Shown piece after piece: positions 15,064 through 33,169 of a DNA stretch of 64,000 nt. The translations under genes and the position numbers were made by a program. The notes beneath the pieces are model-generated. The model was not told the origin of the DNA and searched no databases. It was given only the letters and a program-made list of their open reading frames with translations. Location of the stretch: the NCBI RefSeq assembly GCF_049243985.1, contig NC_135371.1, forward strand, positions 1,141,501 through 1,205,500, read 5' to 3'. Each line of letters opens with the position of its first letter. The first letter of the stretch is position 1. Source of the stretch: Paroedura picta. Taxonomy: Eukaryota; Chordata; Lepidosauria; Squamata; Gekkonidae.

Positions 15064-16571
15064 CAGGAGATGATCAGAGGAATGAGGAGGAGGGTGAACT
15101 GCCTGGCCTGTCCCCAGATGAAGTCAAGAATGAAGACTTCAGGAATCAACGAAGACCCAAGAGGCAGAACGGGAGCCGTACAGTCGAGAAGAGAGATGGA
15201 CCCATTCCATGTCAAGTGTGGGAGTTCCATGAAGTAAACCACGTGGTAGAAGAAACCTACAAGCAAGTGGAGTGTGGAAGGAGTTTCTTTGGCAGAGCAG
15301 AACTACGTAGACATCAACAAACACATGAAGGAGAGAAACATAGGTGTTCAGAGTATAGCGCGTGTTCCTTGCAGAAATCAGACCTTATTAAACACCAAAG
15401 CATTCATTCAGGAGCAAAGTCATTTATCTGTTCAGAGCATGGAATGATATCATGTGATGGAAGACAGGGTAATGTACATTTCCCAAGGAACAATACAGTG
15501 AAGACATGTAAATGCTTTCAATGTGGAATGTATTTTAAATACAGATCACAGCTCCTTGTACACCAAAGAACACACACAGGGGAGAAAACTTTTGAATGTT
15601 CTGAGTGTGGAAAGAGATTCAGTCAGAGTAGTCATCTCCTACTGCATCGAAGAACTCACACAGGGGAGAAACCTTTTGAGTGCTCAGAGTGTGGACAGCG
15701 CTTCTGTAACAGTAGCAATTATCAACGGCACCTAAGAACCCACACAAAGGATAAACCATTTGAATGCTCAGAGTGTGGAAAGAGATTCAGTCAAAGTGAC
15801 CATCTCCTGTTGCATCAAAGAACACACACAGGGGAGAAACCTTTTGAATGCTCAGAGTGTAGGAGACGATTCTGCCACAGTAGCAATTTTCATCGGCATC
15901 TAAGAACCCACAGAAATAAAAGATCTTTTGAATGCTCAGAGTCTGAAAAGAAATTCAAACAGAGTTCTGACCTTCAAAAGCATCTAAGAACCCAAACTGA
16001 TGAGAAACCATTTGAATGCTCAGCTTGTGGAAAGCAATTCAGTCAGAGTAACAGTCTTCTACAGCATCAAAGAACTCATACAGGGGAGAAACCTTTCAGA
16101 TGCTCCAACTGTGGGAAGCAATTCTGTCACAATAGCAATTTTCATAGGCATCTAAGAACCCACCAAAATGAGAAACCTTTTGAATGCTCACAGTGTGGAC
16201 AGCGCTTCTGTCACAGTCGCAATTTTCAACGGCATCTAAAATCCCACACAATGGAGAAACTGTTTGAATGCTCAGACTGTGGTAAGCGATTCTGTCAAAG
16301 TAGTAGTTTTCATCGGCACCTAAAAACCCACACAAATGAGAAACCTTTTGAATGCTCAGAGTGTAGAAAGAGATTCAGTGAGAGTTGTGATCTTCAAAAG
16401 CACCTAAGAATCCACACAAATGAGAAACAGTTTGAATGCTCAGAGTGTGGAAAGAAATTCAGTCAGAGTAAGAGTCTTCTACAGCATCAAAGAATTCACA
16501 CAGGGGAGAAACCTTTTCAATGTTCAGAGTGTGGAAATTCTGTAAAAATAGCAATTTTCATCGGCATCTAA
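15064..16571 (+). CDS. Gene B exon 6: linker and first part of the finger array
   Basis: The acceptor is tandem CAG|CAG|. Linker [14 protein letters not shown] precedes [10 protein letters not shown]. The first three finger-like units have lost Cys residues, then 11 canonical fingers follow. One internal finger ([10 protein letters not shown]) lacks its second Cys; gene C has the same defect in a homologous finger. Confidence 0.8.
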
Positions 16572-17091
16572 GAACCCACACAAAGGAGAAGCAGTTTGAA
16601 TGCTTAGAATGTGGAAAGAGATTCAGTCACAGTGGCAAATTTCAACTGCATCAAAAAATCCACATAGGTGAGAAACCCTTTGAATGCTCAGAATGTGGAA
16701 AGAGATTCAACCGGACCAGTCATCTTCACGAGCACTTCAGAACCCACTCTGGGGAGAAACCTTTTGAATGCTCTGAGTGTGGAAAGCAATTTTCTTACCG
16801 CAGTGGTATTCAACGGCACCTTAAAACACACACCGGGGAGAAACCATTTGAATGCTTAGAATGTGGAAAAAGATTCAGTCAGAGTAACCATCTTCAATGT
16901 CATCTAAGAACCCACACAAAGGAGAAACCTTTTGAATGCTCAGAGTGTGGAAAGAGATTTAGTCAGAGTAACCATCTTCAACAGCATCTAAGCACCCACA
17001 AAACGGAGAAACCTTTTGAGTGCTCAGAATGTGGAAAGAGATTCAGTGAGAGAAGGTATCTTCAGATGCATTTAAAAACTCATGCAAGGGA
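16572..17091 (+). pseudogene. Remainder of gene B finger array in a shifted frame
   Basis: Six C2H2 fingers (for example [20 protein letters not shown]) in a frame one step off the upstream exon. They end TH-AREK, where they run straight into a second linker. Confidence 0.8.
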
Positions 17092-18250
17092 GAAGAGACC
17101 CAAACGACAGAAAGGAAACCATACAATCAAGAAGAGGGATGAACCCATTCCTTATCAAGGGGGGGGATTTCCATGAAAATACTCACATGGCAGAAGAAAC
17201 CTACAAGTCCAGAGTGTGATAAAAATTTCTCCAGTCAAACCCAACATAATATCCATTTGCTATTGCACAGTAGAGAGAAGACCCATCAATGCCTCGATTG
17301 TGAAAAGTGCTTCCTTTGTAGAACAGAACTAATTAGACATCAACAGACACATGAAGGAGAGAAATGACACATGAAGCAGAGTGTGGTGAGAGTTTTTCAC
17401 AGAAATCAGCCCTTAGTAAACATCAAAGTATTCATTCAGGAGAGAAGTCATTTATCTGTTCAGACAGTGGAGTGATATCGTGGGATGGAAGACAGGCTAA
17501 TGTACATTTCCCAAATAATGGGATACTAAGGGCTTGTAAAATGCTTTCAGTGTGGAAAGTACTTTAAATACAAATCACAGCTCCTTGTGCATCAGAGAAA
17601 CCATACAGGGGAGAAACCTTTTGAATGCTCTGAGTGCCAAAAGAAATTAAATCGGAATTTTGACCTGCAAAGGCACCTAAGAACCCACACAAATTAGAAA
17701 CCTTTTGAATGCTCACAATATGGAAAGAAATTCAGTCAGAGTAACAGTCTCCTACAGCATCAAAGAACTCACACAGGGGAGAAACCTTTCAAATGCTCAG
17801 AGAGTAGGAAGAGATCCTATCACAGTAGCAATTTTTATCAGCATCTAGGAACCCACACAAACGATAAACCTTTTGAATGCTCAAGAGTGTGGAAAGCAAT
17901 TCTGTCAGAGTCGCAATTTTCAGCAGCATCAAAGAATCCAAATTGGTGTGAAACCTTTTGAATGCCCATAGTGTGGAAAGAGATTCAGCCAGAGCGATAA
18001 TTTTCAGGAGCATTTAAGAACCCGCTCTGGGGAGAAACGTTTTGAATGCTCTAAATGTGGAAAGAGATTCAGTCAGAGTGACATGCTTCAAAAACACCTA
18101 AGAACCCACACAAAGGAGAAACCTTTTGAATGCTTAGAGTGTGGAAAGCAATTCACTCGGAATGACAATCTTCAAAAACATTTGAGGACTCATGCAGAGG
18201 AGAAACTCTTAAATACTCTGGGAAGGTCTTCAGGTGGACAGTCACTGTTG
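17092..18250 (+). pseudogene. Second, decayed zinc-finger exon fused to gene B
   Basis: Directly after the last finger the text changes to [19 protein letters not shown], the linker that normally opens a finger exon. Degenerate units (CDKNFSSQTQHNIH, CLDCEKCFLCRTELIRH) follow and then roughly eight finger relics, with several stops and frame changes. One relic ([13 protein letters not shown]) matches a finger found in gene C but not in the first array of B. Confidence 0.8.
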
Positions 18251-20420
18251 AACAGCATCTAAGAACCGGCACCAGGGAAGGTGGACATCTTGGCTGGTCA
18301 GTATGGCTAATCCTCTTGACTCCCAATTTTGCCGTACTGGTCAAAAAATTAGAGGATGTGGAAGTTATGGCGTTGCTGGCTTTTGACCTAGCAACATGCA
18401 ATACAGAATGTTTAATTTTCATTGTAATTTAATTGTAAAGCTGTCTGTTTCGGAATGTGAACACCCTGTGATACAGAACAAATTAACAGACGTACAGAAC
18501 AGACAATGACACAATAATATTCCAGTTTCACGGCTGAATAGTTATCTCTGCTAACAGAAACCCCAATAGCTGTTATAGAGCTGGAACATATTCACAGATC
18601 TATTGGCCCAAAGTTTCTCTAACTAAAAACTCAAGGCTCTGAGGCATTATTCATCGTTTTATGTTGAAAAAAGTTTTCCATAGTCTCAAGGGAGAATAAT
18701 TATCCCATAATATGCAAATTTTATCAGATTTGCCTCCTGAAATTCTAACAGCACAGTTTTTAAAATATTTAAAAAGAAAATGGGGTCAAGGAGAAAACGT
18801 TCACAGCATCAAACATTAAGGAATTGCAGAGTACATTTAAGAGATTAAACCTTCCCCCTTCTACCATACCTGTGGCAAGAAGTTAAAGAGGAAGCAGGTG
18901 TGGGTCAAGACCCTGTAGCTACCAGTGTATCTATCTGCTCTTGCCATGACTGTTGTGACTCCAGTTTGGCCTTTCTTTTAGTGCCTACTTGGATCTGCAG
19001 GGGCCTGGCAGGGTTCATGTAGGGTCCAGAGGGTAGGGGGTGTGGGGTTGGTATCTGCCGCCTCTGCCATTCCATCGGGAGGGTTCAGCTATCTCCATGT
19101 TCTTGGAGCCCAGGCCGACCTGCTTTGCCTGGCAGCTAGTTTTGTTTCAGCATAAGAAGCAAAGGGAGGGGGTGTCGTGCCTGAAATTGGAATTGGGGGG
19201 AAAGAAGCGGGTTTGGAGATATAGGGGCGCTTGTGTTGCCATGCTTTAGTCTTAGCAAGAAGCCAGAGCTGTCCTGTTTTGCTTGTTCCTGAATAAAGAG
19301 ATTTTCTTCACCAAAGTCTGCTTATTGGGAGTATTGACTGGAATCTTACAAAGAGATTCACCGACAGAGAGAAGCACCTACAAACTGCTGCAAAATTAAT
19401 CAAAACCTGCGGAACTTCTTCTGTTGAATTGTCAGCATGAGACCTGCAAATTTTTTTCATCCCAATTAATTCACTGTAATCGTGTCTGTTTTGTTCATAC
19501 AATATTATAACTACAAGTAGGCCTATCAATATTAGGTATTATCAGAAGAATCTGTCTTTTCTTCAGTTGTAGGAAGGGGTGCAGTTCATATTCTCATAGC
19601 GTTAATATTTTAGAGGAGCCTTTGCCCCTTAATTGGGTTTGTCAGACAAATATCTACACATATCCTTAAAAATTAACATTTTCTTGTTTTGAAAGCTTTA
19701 GGTATTTTTCCACATCTCTACCCCTCCTCTCCTACATGTCTTCCCTCTCTTTTTTGTCCTCCAGAGGGTGGCCATCATTTATGAAATCACCAGGGAGGAA
19801 TTAATAGATGTGGAACTCCTCTCCCTTACAGACAACTGTGTGATGTAGCTGGCCAGCAGTTCTGTGAGTCCTGTGTTTTCATATTGGTGGCCTGGCCACG
19901 TCCCTTGATTTCCAGTCTTCCCTGTCTCCGGTGGTTTGTCAATCACTCTGTGTGACAAAGCCAGTCGCTTTCATTCTTGTTCTACAAATTGGACAGCTCC
20001 AACGGAGAATCCGGAACTCTCCATAAGGCTGCACAGCCTGCCCAAGAGGGGACAAGAGAGGCAAGGGGATGTCCAGCAAGTTCACTCCAGTTCCAGTGGT
20101 CATGCAGTGAGTTGATATAGAAGCACATGTATTGCTGTATCATTTTTTTAAAAATTGATAACTGGATTTCAGTATTAGTGATTTCCTTGATAAATCGATG
20201 TGTCTTATGATATCTCCCCCCCCCCCAAGTGCTCGGGGGTTCAGGGAATCCCCCCTGGTCTGGGGCTTTCTGCTGGGCAACAAGGGCCACGCGGGAGAGG
20301 CCTGGGTGCTGCTGGGGGGCAGTGGGGGGCTCGGGCCACGCCAAGGGGTCAGCCCCAGCGGAGTCTGCCCAGCAGGGCTGGCCTTGGAGGGAGCGGCTGT
20401 TTCGCACCTGGACTCTGGCG
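18251..20420. other. Intergenic B-C, 3' flank blocks shared with gene C
   Basis: No gene seen. AAAAAATTAGAGGATG at about 18343 matches 29430; GGGGTCAAGGAGAAAACG near 18782 matches about 29812; TTAATATTTTAGAGGAGCC at about 19603 matches about 29988. These show a shared 3' flank with gene C. The stretch 18955-19365 ends with an AATAAA-type signal and has a weak LTR-like look, but no flanking duplication was found. Confidence 0.45.
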
Positions 20421-20531
20421 CTCCGCCCCCGGAAGCCCCGCCCTCCCCAAGCCACGCCCTCCTGAGCCCCGCCCCCAACCCCGGGGCGGCCGCCGCTCGC
20501 TCTCGGAGGGCCCGGAAGCCCCGGACTCCGC

Positions 20532-20689
20532 CTGCAGCTCTGAAAGGGTTAAAGCGAAAGAGTGCGGCTGGCCAGAGCGGCCGAGGGAGGCGGGGCCGGA
20601 AGAAGGGGAAGGCGCTTTTCCGGGAGGGGCGGAAGGGGAGAAGAAGAGGAAAGCCTTTGGCGGCCGGGCCCCGGGAGGGTTACTCGCGA
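20532..20689 (+). promoter_or_regulatory. Promoter element and non-coding exon 1 of gene C
   Basis: CTGCAGCTCTGAAAGGGTTAAA at 20532-20553, then CCAGAGCGGCCGAG (also in D, with a close match in E) and CpG-rich sequence. The likely exon 1 ends at 20689 before the donor GCGA|GTAAGC. Confidence 0.58.
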
Positions 20690-20857
20690 GTAAGCTCTGA
20701 AGGGCGGGGGAAGAACAGCGTCTCCGGCCCGGGAGGGAGCGGCTTGCAAGGGCCATTCTCCGGTGGGTCGCCCCCCCCCCAGGGAGACCCAGGCCCGCCT
20801 CTGTCTGCCTCCCCCCCGCCCCCCCAGGCTGCCTCTGCACGGCGGACTCATCGGTTG

Positions 20858-21005
20858 CCAGCCTCCAGGCGGGGCCTGGGGATCCCCCGGAATCCCCCTG
20901 GGGGGAGGGGAGGGGGGCTCGGTGGCACGCCTCTCCCCTGAGGTCCCTGCCCTCCCCCCTCATGCTCCACCCCCAAATGTCCAGGTCCCCCACCTGGAGC
21001 TGACC
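20858..21005 (+). mobile_element. GC-rich repeat with inverted ends
   Basis: Starts GGTTGCCAGCCTCCAGG and ends CCCACCTGGAGCTGACC. The body CTCCACCCCCAAATGTCCAG matches the other copies. Confidence 0.5.
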
Positions 21006-21149
21006 CCTCCCCCCTCCCCCGCACGGGTGTCCAGGAGGGACGTGACGTCCCTTAGGCAGAATAAGGCGGGGGGTGGGGGGTGGGGTGTGGGAGTGGGTCA
21101 GAGTTTTCTTCAAGATCAGCCACAAAGAATAGCTCAGGTTTTTGTATCC

Positions 21150-21290
21150 TGTATTCAAGGGGTTTTTCCCCTTCCTCTTCCCACAACAGACACCCTCTGA
21201 GGTAGGCGGGGCTAAGAGAGCTCTGAGAGAACTGTGATGGTTACGGCATGAGGAGGAGAAGGAGTGGGGAATCGAACTCTGCTCTTAACG
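21150..21290 (-). mobile_element. tRNA-derived SINE
   Basis: Reverse complement of the SINE at 2474: CCACAACAGACACCCTCTGA and AGGAGTGGGGAATCGAACTC are present. Confidence 0.7.
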
Positions 21291-22016
21291 ATGACACCCC
21301 ACTGGCTCCCAGAGAGGTCACCGGAGGTCAGTTATCCTCCCCTCTCCCAACTCTTCTGTCTTTATGCAAAGCTCTATATAGCTTTGGGTTTGACTGTCAT
21401 CCATATGCCCAGATAACTCTCTCTCCTTCCCCGCATTTCCTGGTTCAGCCCTTTCCAGTCGCTTTGCCCTGGGATCCAGTTCCTGTTGAGAATAGCCCCT
21501 ACTCTGATCAGGCAGTCCTCGGGGGCCAAGATTGATGGGTTGGTGATAAAGGAGACTGCCATAACCTTCTAGTTGATCATACACTGATTGGAAATGGTCT
21601 TTTGTTCCATATTTCCCTGTATTAATAAATGCTGCTTAAGAATTACATTTTGACTAAGATTAAGGCTCATGGTAACTCAGCCTTCCGGACAGAGCTGAGC
21701 CCGGTGCGAGTTTAGACCTGAGGTCGGGGAATATTCTACCAAGTCTAACCCCAGGGGGCTGAGGGCTGACCCAGGGCTGACCCTGCCACTTCCGAAGGTT
21801 GAGATCAGGGCTCCAGAGCTGGAGGATTTGGGGGTTGTCTTGGAGGGTGGGAAGGTGCTGTCTTGGTCCAGGGATGTAGCCAACCCTATGAGGTAGGCGT
21901 AGAAAACCGTCTGTAACCCTATTGTTTTTTGCACAGTTTTGCATGACATGAGTCCCCTAGGACTCTCTTATTTTTGCTGCAGCTAAATCAAAACATTAAA
22001 AAGGATTTCCAGTCTC

Positions 22017-22092
22017 TCATAGAATCCTAGAATTGGCAGGGACTTCCGGGGTTATTTAGCCAACCCCCTGCAGGAAATTCACAACACTGTTT
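22017..22092 (-). mobile_element. CR1-like LINE 3' end, intron 1 of gene C
   Basis: CTCATAGAATCCTAGAATTGG with CCAACCCCCTGCAGGAAATT. Same position as the fragment at 9740 in gene B. Confidence 0.6.
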
Positions 22093-22320
22093 TGGGGTGA
22101 TTCACATGAGGCAAAAGGGCCAAACCAAAAGAATGTAATGCAGCACAGTGGCATGAATCCTTATCTGTAAAATAAACAAGGCCGCTCCTCCTTATTCACC
22201 AGGGCAATGATGAGGGGCCTTTTGCGTTTGGTTTCTTCCTGCCTTTTGGATATGATTTCCTCTCCCTCTTCGTAGCCACGTGAGCATTGGTCAGAAGCAG
22301 CCCAAGGGAAGAGGAAGGAG

Positions 22321-28290
<5,970 letters not shown>

Positions 28291-30019
28291 TTGGAATAAC
28301 AGTCTTCAAAAGCATTTGAAAACTCACACAGAGAAACCATATATCTGCATAGCTTGCGATGTGCTTCTCTCTTATTTAACTTTAAGAGACAACTACAGAC
28401 CATAGAAACGGTTAACACCATGCAAACTCTTCTGCCCAAGATCCTGACCCTGAGTTGGAAGAAATGATAGAAATATTTGGAGTGAGAACAGAGATCGAAT
28501 AGATCTCACAGGGTGGAAGGAGAACTTCCAAGCTAAGTCCTTCTGACATCTGTAAACCTGGAAAAACACATACCTGTTTTCCCAATCCTTTGAGGAAGTA
28601 GACAAGCATAGAAGATTCCTGTGGACAGATTTCAGGGGTCCATGAATTTGGATGGGGGGTGGGGAATTGCATCTTCATTTTCATTCACCTGTAACTGAGA
28701 TTCATCAATTCCTTCAATTATGAATCTAGGCAACACATCAAAGTAGTATTAAAGTATCTGTGGCTTTGTCAACAAAAGTCATAGTTTTTTTTTTTTTACA
28801 TATCGCATTACAGTTGTTGCAGATATCTTGTATGTGCCTCTGAAATTAGGGCAGCTTTTTGCCCCGCCACTGGATCACACACAATCGCACTCTTCATCTC
28901 CCCAGACACTTATGTGACATAGCAGGCCAGTGATTGGGCAACTTTGCGCCTAGTTGTCCGTCAGATACAAAAGACTGAATTTGGGTGTTCATACCTTTGT
29001 GACCCAGACATCTGCCTTGATTTCCAGTGTTCACTACCTACAGTTGTTAGTTCATCAGTACATGGAAGTGAGTTGTTTTCTGGGCATGGTTGTGGTGCCA
29101 TTAGATTGGACAATGTTCCAGAGCATTTGGGGTGATTTGCTCGGTAAACGTTTTCAGCACAAACTCCCACTCCCTGATTCATGAGGTTAATAACTGGAAG
29201 TTTCTCCTCGTCCTCCTCCTGCCAGTAGATTCTTCGTTATGAGTGACCACCAGTGGCACATCAACAGAAGGATTATGGTGGCATCAGAGACAGGCTCTGG
29301 CACAGGGGCTGAGCCAGATATTCTGACCAGGAATAGGATGCTTAAACATGTTGTTGACTCAGTGAAGGCAGAAATATTGGTGGGTTGGTGTGGCCAATCT
29401 GCTCAACTCCAATGTTGACCGACTGGTGGAAAAATTAGAGGATGCAAAAGCTGTGGCTCCAGGACCCTTTGTCTTAAGGGATGCTCAAGTGTGGTGGGGG
29501 AGGGGACGCTGCCTTGGAATGGGAAAAACACTGTAATAATGAACAGATTAACAGGCAAAGGGACAATGATATTCCAGTTTGCAAAGTGGACCAGCTCTTG
29601 GAAGAAGCTAATTTACTGGTTTTCATGGTGGAAACTGCTCCCAGGAACTCTGCTAGGTGTTACAGTGTTTGGACGCATTCTTCATGCTCTTGGCCCTAAA
29701 GCTATGAATAAAAACTCCAGGCCTTGACACATAATCGTCTGTTTTCATTGCTTTGCATCGGAAGGAATGGTTTTAAGGGAGAAGAGCAGTTAAAATATTT
29801 TTAAAGAAAAGGGGGTCAAAGTTTAAATGAAGTTTCTAAAAGGGAAAACGTTCACACTTTCAAATGTTAAGGAAGTGGCCCTCTCAAGATGAAGAAGCTA
29901 CAAATGGGAGAAATGGCGAACTGCATTCCAAGGCAGGTTTGGCCTTTTTTCATTTGTAGAGAGTGGAGTAATTCATATTCTTATAGTATTATTATCTTAG
30001 AGAAACCTTTTCCCCTTAA
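28291..30019 (+). other. Gene C 3' UTR/flank
   Basis: No further gene. It holds a relic finger at 28300-28400 (SLQKHLKTHTEKPYIC), a block at about 28803-29045 shared with the 3' flank of A, and blocks at 29376-30010 shared with the 3' flank of B. AATAAA at 29707-29712 is a candidate polyadenylation signal. Confidence 0.5.
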
Positions 30020-30310
30020 TTGAAGAGAAATAGCTTTGCTTATCTTAAGGCAGTGGGGGGGGGGGAGAAGGCGACGGCTGCTGCAGCGGGTCCCGGCTCC
30101 TGGGTGGCAGGACCGCAACTCTCGGCTAGAAGACGTGTCACTCTGCAATCTAGGCCGCTGCGTCCAGATCGTCTCCTGCTGCAGCGTCTCCGGCTGCGGC
30201 CTGTGGTCCTGCTGGGTGGGGAGGGAAAGGGAGCAAGCCCGGATTTGGTCACCGGGAGACGAGGGGGAGGAAGGGAGAGTGGCCTCCCCCCACCTGGCGT
30301 CTAGTTGACC
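30020..30310. other. GC-rich stretch, nature unknown
   Basis: CpG-richer than its surroundings (GAGAAGGCGACGGCTGCTGC onward). It lacks the GGGTTAA element of the ZNF promoters and no exon could be proposed. Could be a small CpG island or the 5' part of a repeat. Confidence 0.35.
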
Positions 30311-30827
30311 TCAAGGGAGCCCTGGTCTGATTCACAGTCAAGTGGTCCCACCACAACAGTGCGGGAAAGTCCCAGCCCCGGAGAGAAAACTGGCTCTGGG
30401 CCAGACGATTTTAGACCCCATAATAAACAACAGACTTGCCTGCTGTATTTTTCTTCATTGCTTCCAGCATCAAGCCCAAAAAGAGGAAGGCAAAGATCAG
30501 CCTGCTCGGTGCATCTAGATATTGTCCTGGCTCAGACGCTCTGATTCAGACGCAGGCCGCTTCAAGCCTGGGTCACTTTCAGACGTGCAAAATCGAGCCC
30601 TCCCCAGCCGCATCGGCAGCTGTCCACCGGGCACTGGCCATTCCAGCCGCGAAGGGCAAGGAGGGTTATTTTGTGTGTGGATGAAAACGCACTGGGAAGC
30701 GTTGGGGTCCGGGGGGCTCCGCCAGCGCCTGGGAAGCTGATGCTGTCCCTTCCAAAGTGGCTAGTCCACAGCGAGGCTGCCTGCCAGGATGTGCCCCTTG
30801 GAGGCTCTTCTGGGCAATCCTCAAAGG

Positions 30828-31196
30828 CAGTGGTTCCCAACCCCCGGTCCGGAGACCAGTACCAGTTCGTGGATCAGTCAGTACCGGGCTGTGGCTCCTC
30901 CTCATCCTCCTCCCCAGCTGCTGCCTCGGTGGCTGCCCTGCCACTCTGCCGCCGGCTCACCTTTGGTGCTCTCTGGCGGCTGCCACGGCTGGGGCTCCCC
31001 CTTGGCGTGGCACTGCACAGATGCTGCGGGTAGCGCCCCCCAGTGGGTGGTGGGAAGTCAGGGGCAGGAAATCTAGTGGAGCAGGGGCTCAGGCGGGGGC
31101 AACGTCCCTTGGCAAAACACTACCCCCCCCCCCGAGCCTCAGTAAAGTTGTCAAGCATTGACTGGTCCCCGGTGATAAAAAGGTTGGGGACCACTG
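30828..31196. mobile_element. hAT-like non-autonomous element, GGTTGGGGACCACTG family
   Basis: Starts CAGTGGTTCCCAACCC and ends AAGGTTGGGGACCACTG, giving inverted ends of about 15 bp. The inner part (GGCTCCCCCTTGGCGTGGCA, GTAGCGCCCCCCAGTGGG) recurs at 46.0 kb. Flanking 8-mers no longer match. Confidence 0.7.
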
Positions 31197-31309
31197 CAAT
31201 AGAGGACCAAGGATGCCAGCCTCCGCCCCCCCCTCCCCTGGATCGGCAGGTGATCTCTGGATGGGAACAGAGATTTGGAGGAATGGAGTGCTAGAAAGAC
31301 TTCAGGGAG

Positions 31310-31830
31310 AAAATTTCTGGCAGTCTAGGTAAACAACACCTACGCAGCACCCTTGTCCACATGCTTGTTCACCTCCTCCAGGAACTCTAAAGGGTTAGTG
31401 AGACATGATCTTTCCTTACAGAATCCATGCTGAATTCTTCTTCAACAGCTTTTGTTCACCAACGTGCCTATTAATCCTATATTTAACAATGGATTCCCCA
31501 AGTTAATTTCCTGCAACTCCACTGGAACCTTTTTAAAGGTGGCCGCTACACCTGCCACTTTGCCCTCCTCAGGAATGGAGGCAGACTGGCTGACAGGTGG
31601 CATATTTGTGCCAAGACAGCACAGGCAATCTAGACAGGAGCCAGCAGCCATGGTGCACGTTGGCATCGCTGGCATTAGGAAACGCCACCCTGCGTTCCCA
31701 GAGGGCAAACGTAGGCGACAAGGAAGGCACGTGAAGGCCGGGATCTCACAGGTGGCGTTCCCAAAGGGATCTGGCCCTCTCTGCCTTGCCTGTTCCTTCT
31801 TCACAAGACCCCTCATCAGAGATTAAATGT
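31310..31830. repeat. Probable interspersed repeat, class not assigned
   Basis: Text such as GTCCACATGCTTGTTCACCT and AGTGAGACATGATCTTTCC resembles widely dispersed reptile repeat sequence, but I cannot place it firmly. Open frames on both strands (about 124 codons) show no domain. Confidence 0.3.
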
Positions 31831-33165
31831 TAATTTGGGCAATTCCCTGTTTACCTAAATGCTAAACTGAGTCGCTCATACCCCTGAGGGTGGGAAGCGT
31901 CATGTCCTTCTAGGCCTCATCCTTCCCAGCCAGCACAGATTCTCAGGGGTCCGATTTCAACCAGGCAGCTGCTGAAGACCTCTAAAGCACTGAACCCCAA
32001 TATTCTGGATAATGAAGACCCCTGTTAAAGGGCAACAGTACTTCCAGACCCCCCCCCCCCAGGAGAACTCTTACTATTAACATCAGCCGGCCGAGGAACT
32101 ACATAACGACAGAAAGCTGCAAAGAATTCGGTAATGGTTTTGAATGAATGTGTCTCGTATTCATCACAAAAGCATCTACATACGTGTGAAACCTACTAAG
32201 GCATACACGTGCAAGAGACGCTACGGTCCGTTCCAGGTGCCTGGAGCAAAACACAGACGGTAGAAACCAGGACTTGACACGGTAGAAGGAAGCTCCACGC
32301 TCTGCAGCTCCGCACTTACTTTATTTATTCCATTGTGGATCCTGCTGAATTCAGATCGCTCCCTTTCTTTGAATCATGGGGAAATTACCTGCACACAGAA
32401 AACTAGCCCTACCAGGAGAAAGCTTCTGCCCAGGACCTCCTGGGCAGCCAGCTGGGGGGTCTTGTCTGTTCCACCCAGCCTCTGCTCACCTTGAAAAGAC
32501 CCTGTCGCTCTGGCACTTCAACTCTGGGGAGACAGAGAAGCAGCAAAGCAGCCCACAAGCCAGAGGGCCAGGATTCCCCAAGGGGAAAGACAGAAGACTT
32601 GCTCTCCCCACCCCAAGCCTCCGTTTTCCAGTGAGCTGCATGTCTTGGGAGCCACATGCAGAAGGAAGGAAAGACCCACCACTGGGGATCATCTGGAATC
32701 ATGCAAGAGGGGCAAGCACTCCCCTGGGCCACCTCCTGCACCCCAACCCTGACACATTGCCCCCCTCCCCAGTCCAAAAAGACAAGGAAGTCCCTTTCCC
32801 ACTCCCCCCTTCTTCAGAGGGCTGCTGTGAGGATAAACAGAGATGAGAACGGTGCCGGTTCCTCTAGGTCCCCACCGTGAAGGAAGCCAGGGCATCCATC
32901 AAGCACATCACCTGCAGGTATGAAGAGGAGAGCAGATCAAAGGTGGGCGGCTGAGAAGAGAATGAGGCAGGAAAAGGGGGGAGGATGCTGGGTTGCCAAC
33001 AGGAGGGAAAGAGGAAAGTTTGGAGGGCCGGGGAGGAGAGAGGCGTCTCCACCAAGCCCTTGAGGGCTCCCTACCATGCCGGCGGGCCTGGCCCTGGGCT
33101 GCCATTACTGGACAAGGACATTGTTTGCTGGAAGGGGACCCTCCACACCTGAAAGTACTACAAAA
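31831..33165. other. Gap between the converging arms, no gene recognised
   Basis: I see no exon with family features. Open frames around 32376-32846 are proline- and glycine-rich, have no conserved motif, and are read as chance. Confidence 0.4.
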
Positions 33166-33169
33166 TCCG

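Larger units (their letters stand above)
10274..16571 (+). pseudogene. Gene B: SCAN-KRAB zinc-finger gene, frameshifted in the finger array
   Basis: Proposed coding exons are 10274-10699, 10890-11004, 11672-11742, 13954-14080 and 15064-16571, all with proper borders and compatible phases (2247 nt, 748 aa). SCAN ([20 protein letters not shown]... [13 protein letters not shown]) and KRAB ([25 protein letters not shown]) are complete. The array gives 11 canonical fingers plus degenerate ones. At about 16537 the text TGTGGAAATTCTGT lacks 4 bases compared with the TGTGGAAAGCGATTCTGT of sister fingers, and the frame ends at 16571. Six more fingers follow in another frame to about 17085. The truncated protein would keep SCAN, KRAB and 11 fingers, so it may still be made. 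It is the closest relative of gene C. Confidence 0.75.

Noticed and set aside
18955-19365. LTR-like stretch ending with an AATAAA-type signal
   Set aside because: No flanking duplication, primer site or internal part could be found, so an LTR fossil is not supported.
31442-31826. Open frames of 124 codons on both strands
   Set aside because: Overlapping frames on opposite strands in what looks like repeat sequence, with no domain.
32376-32846. 156-codon plus-strand open frame in the gap between the arms
   Set aside because: No splice context, no motif, biased composition; nothing supports coding.
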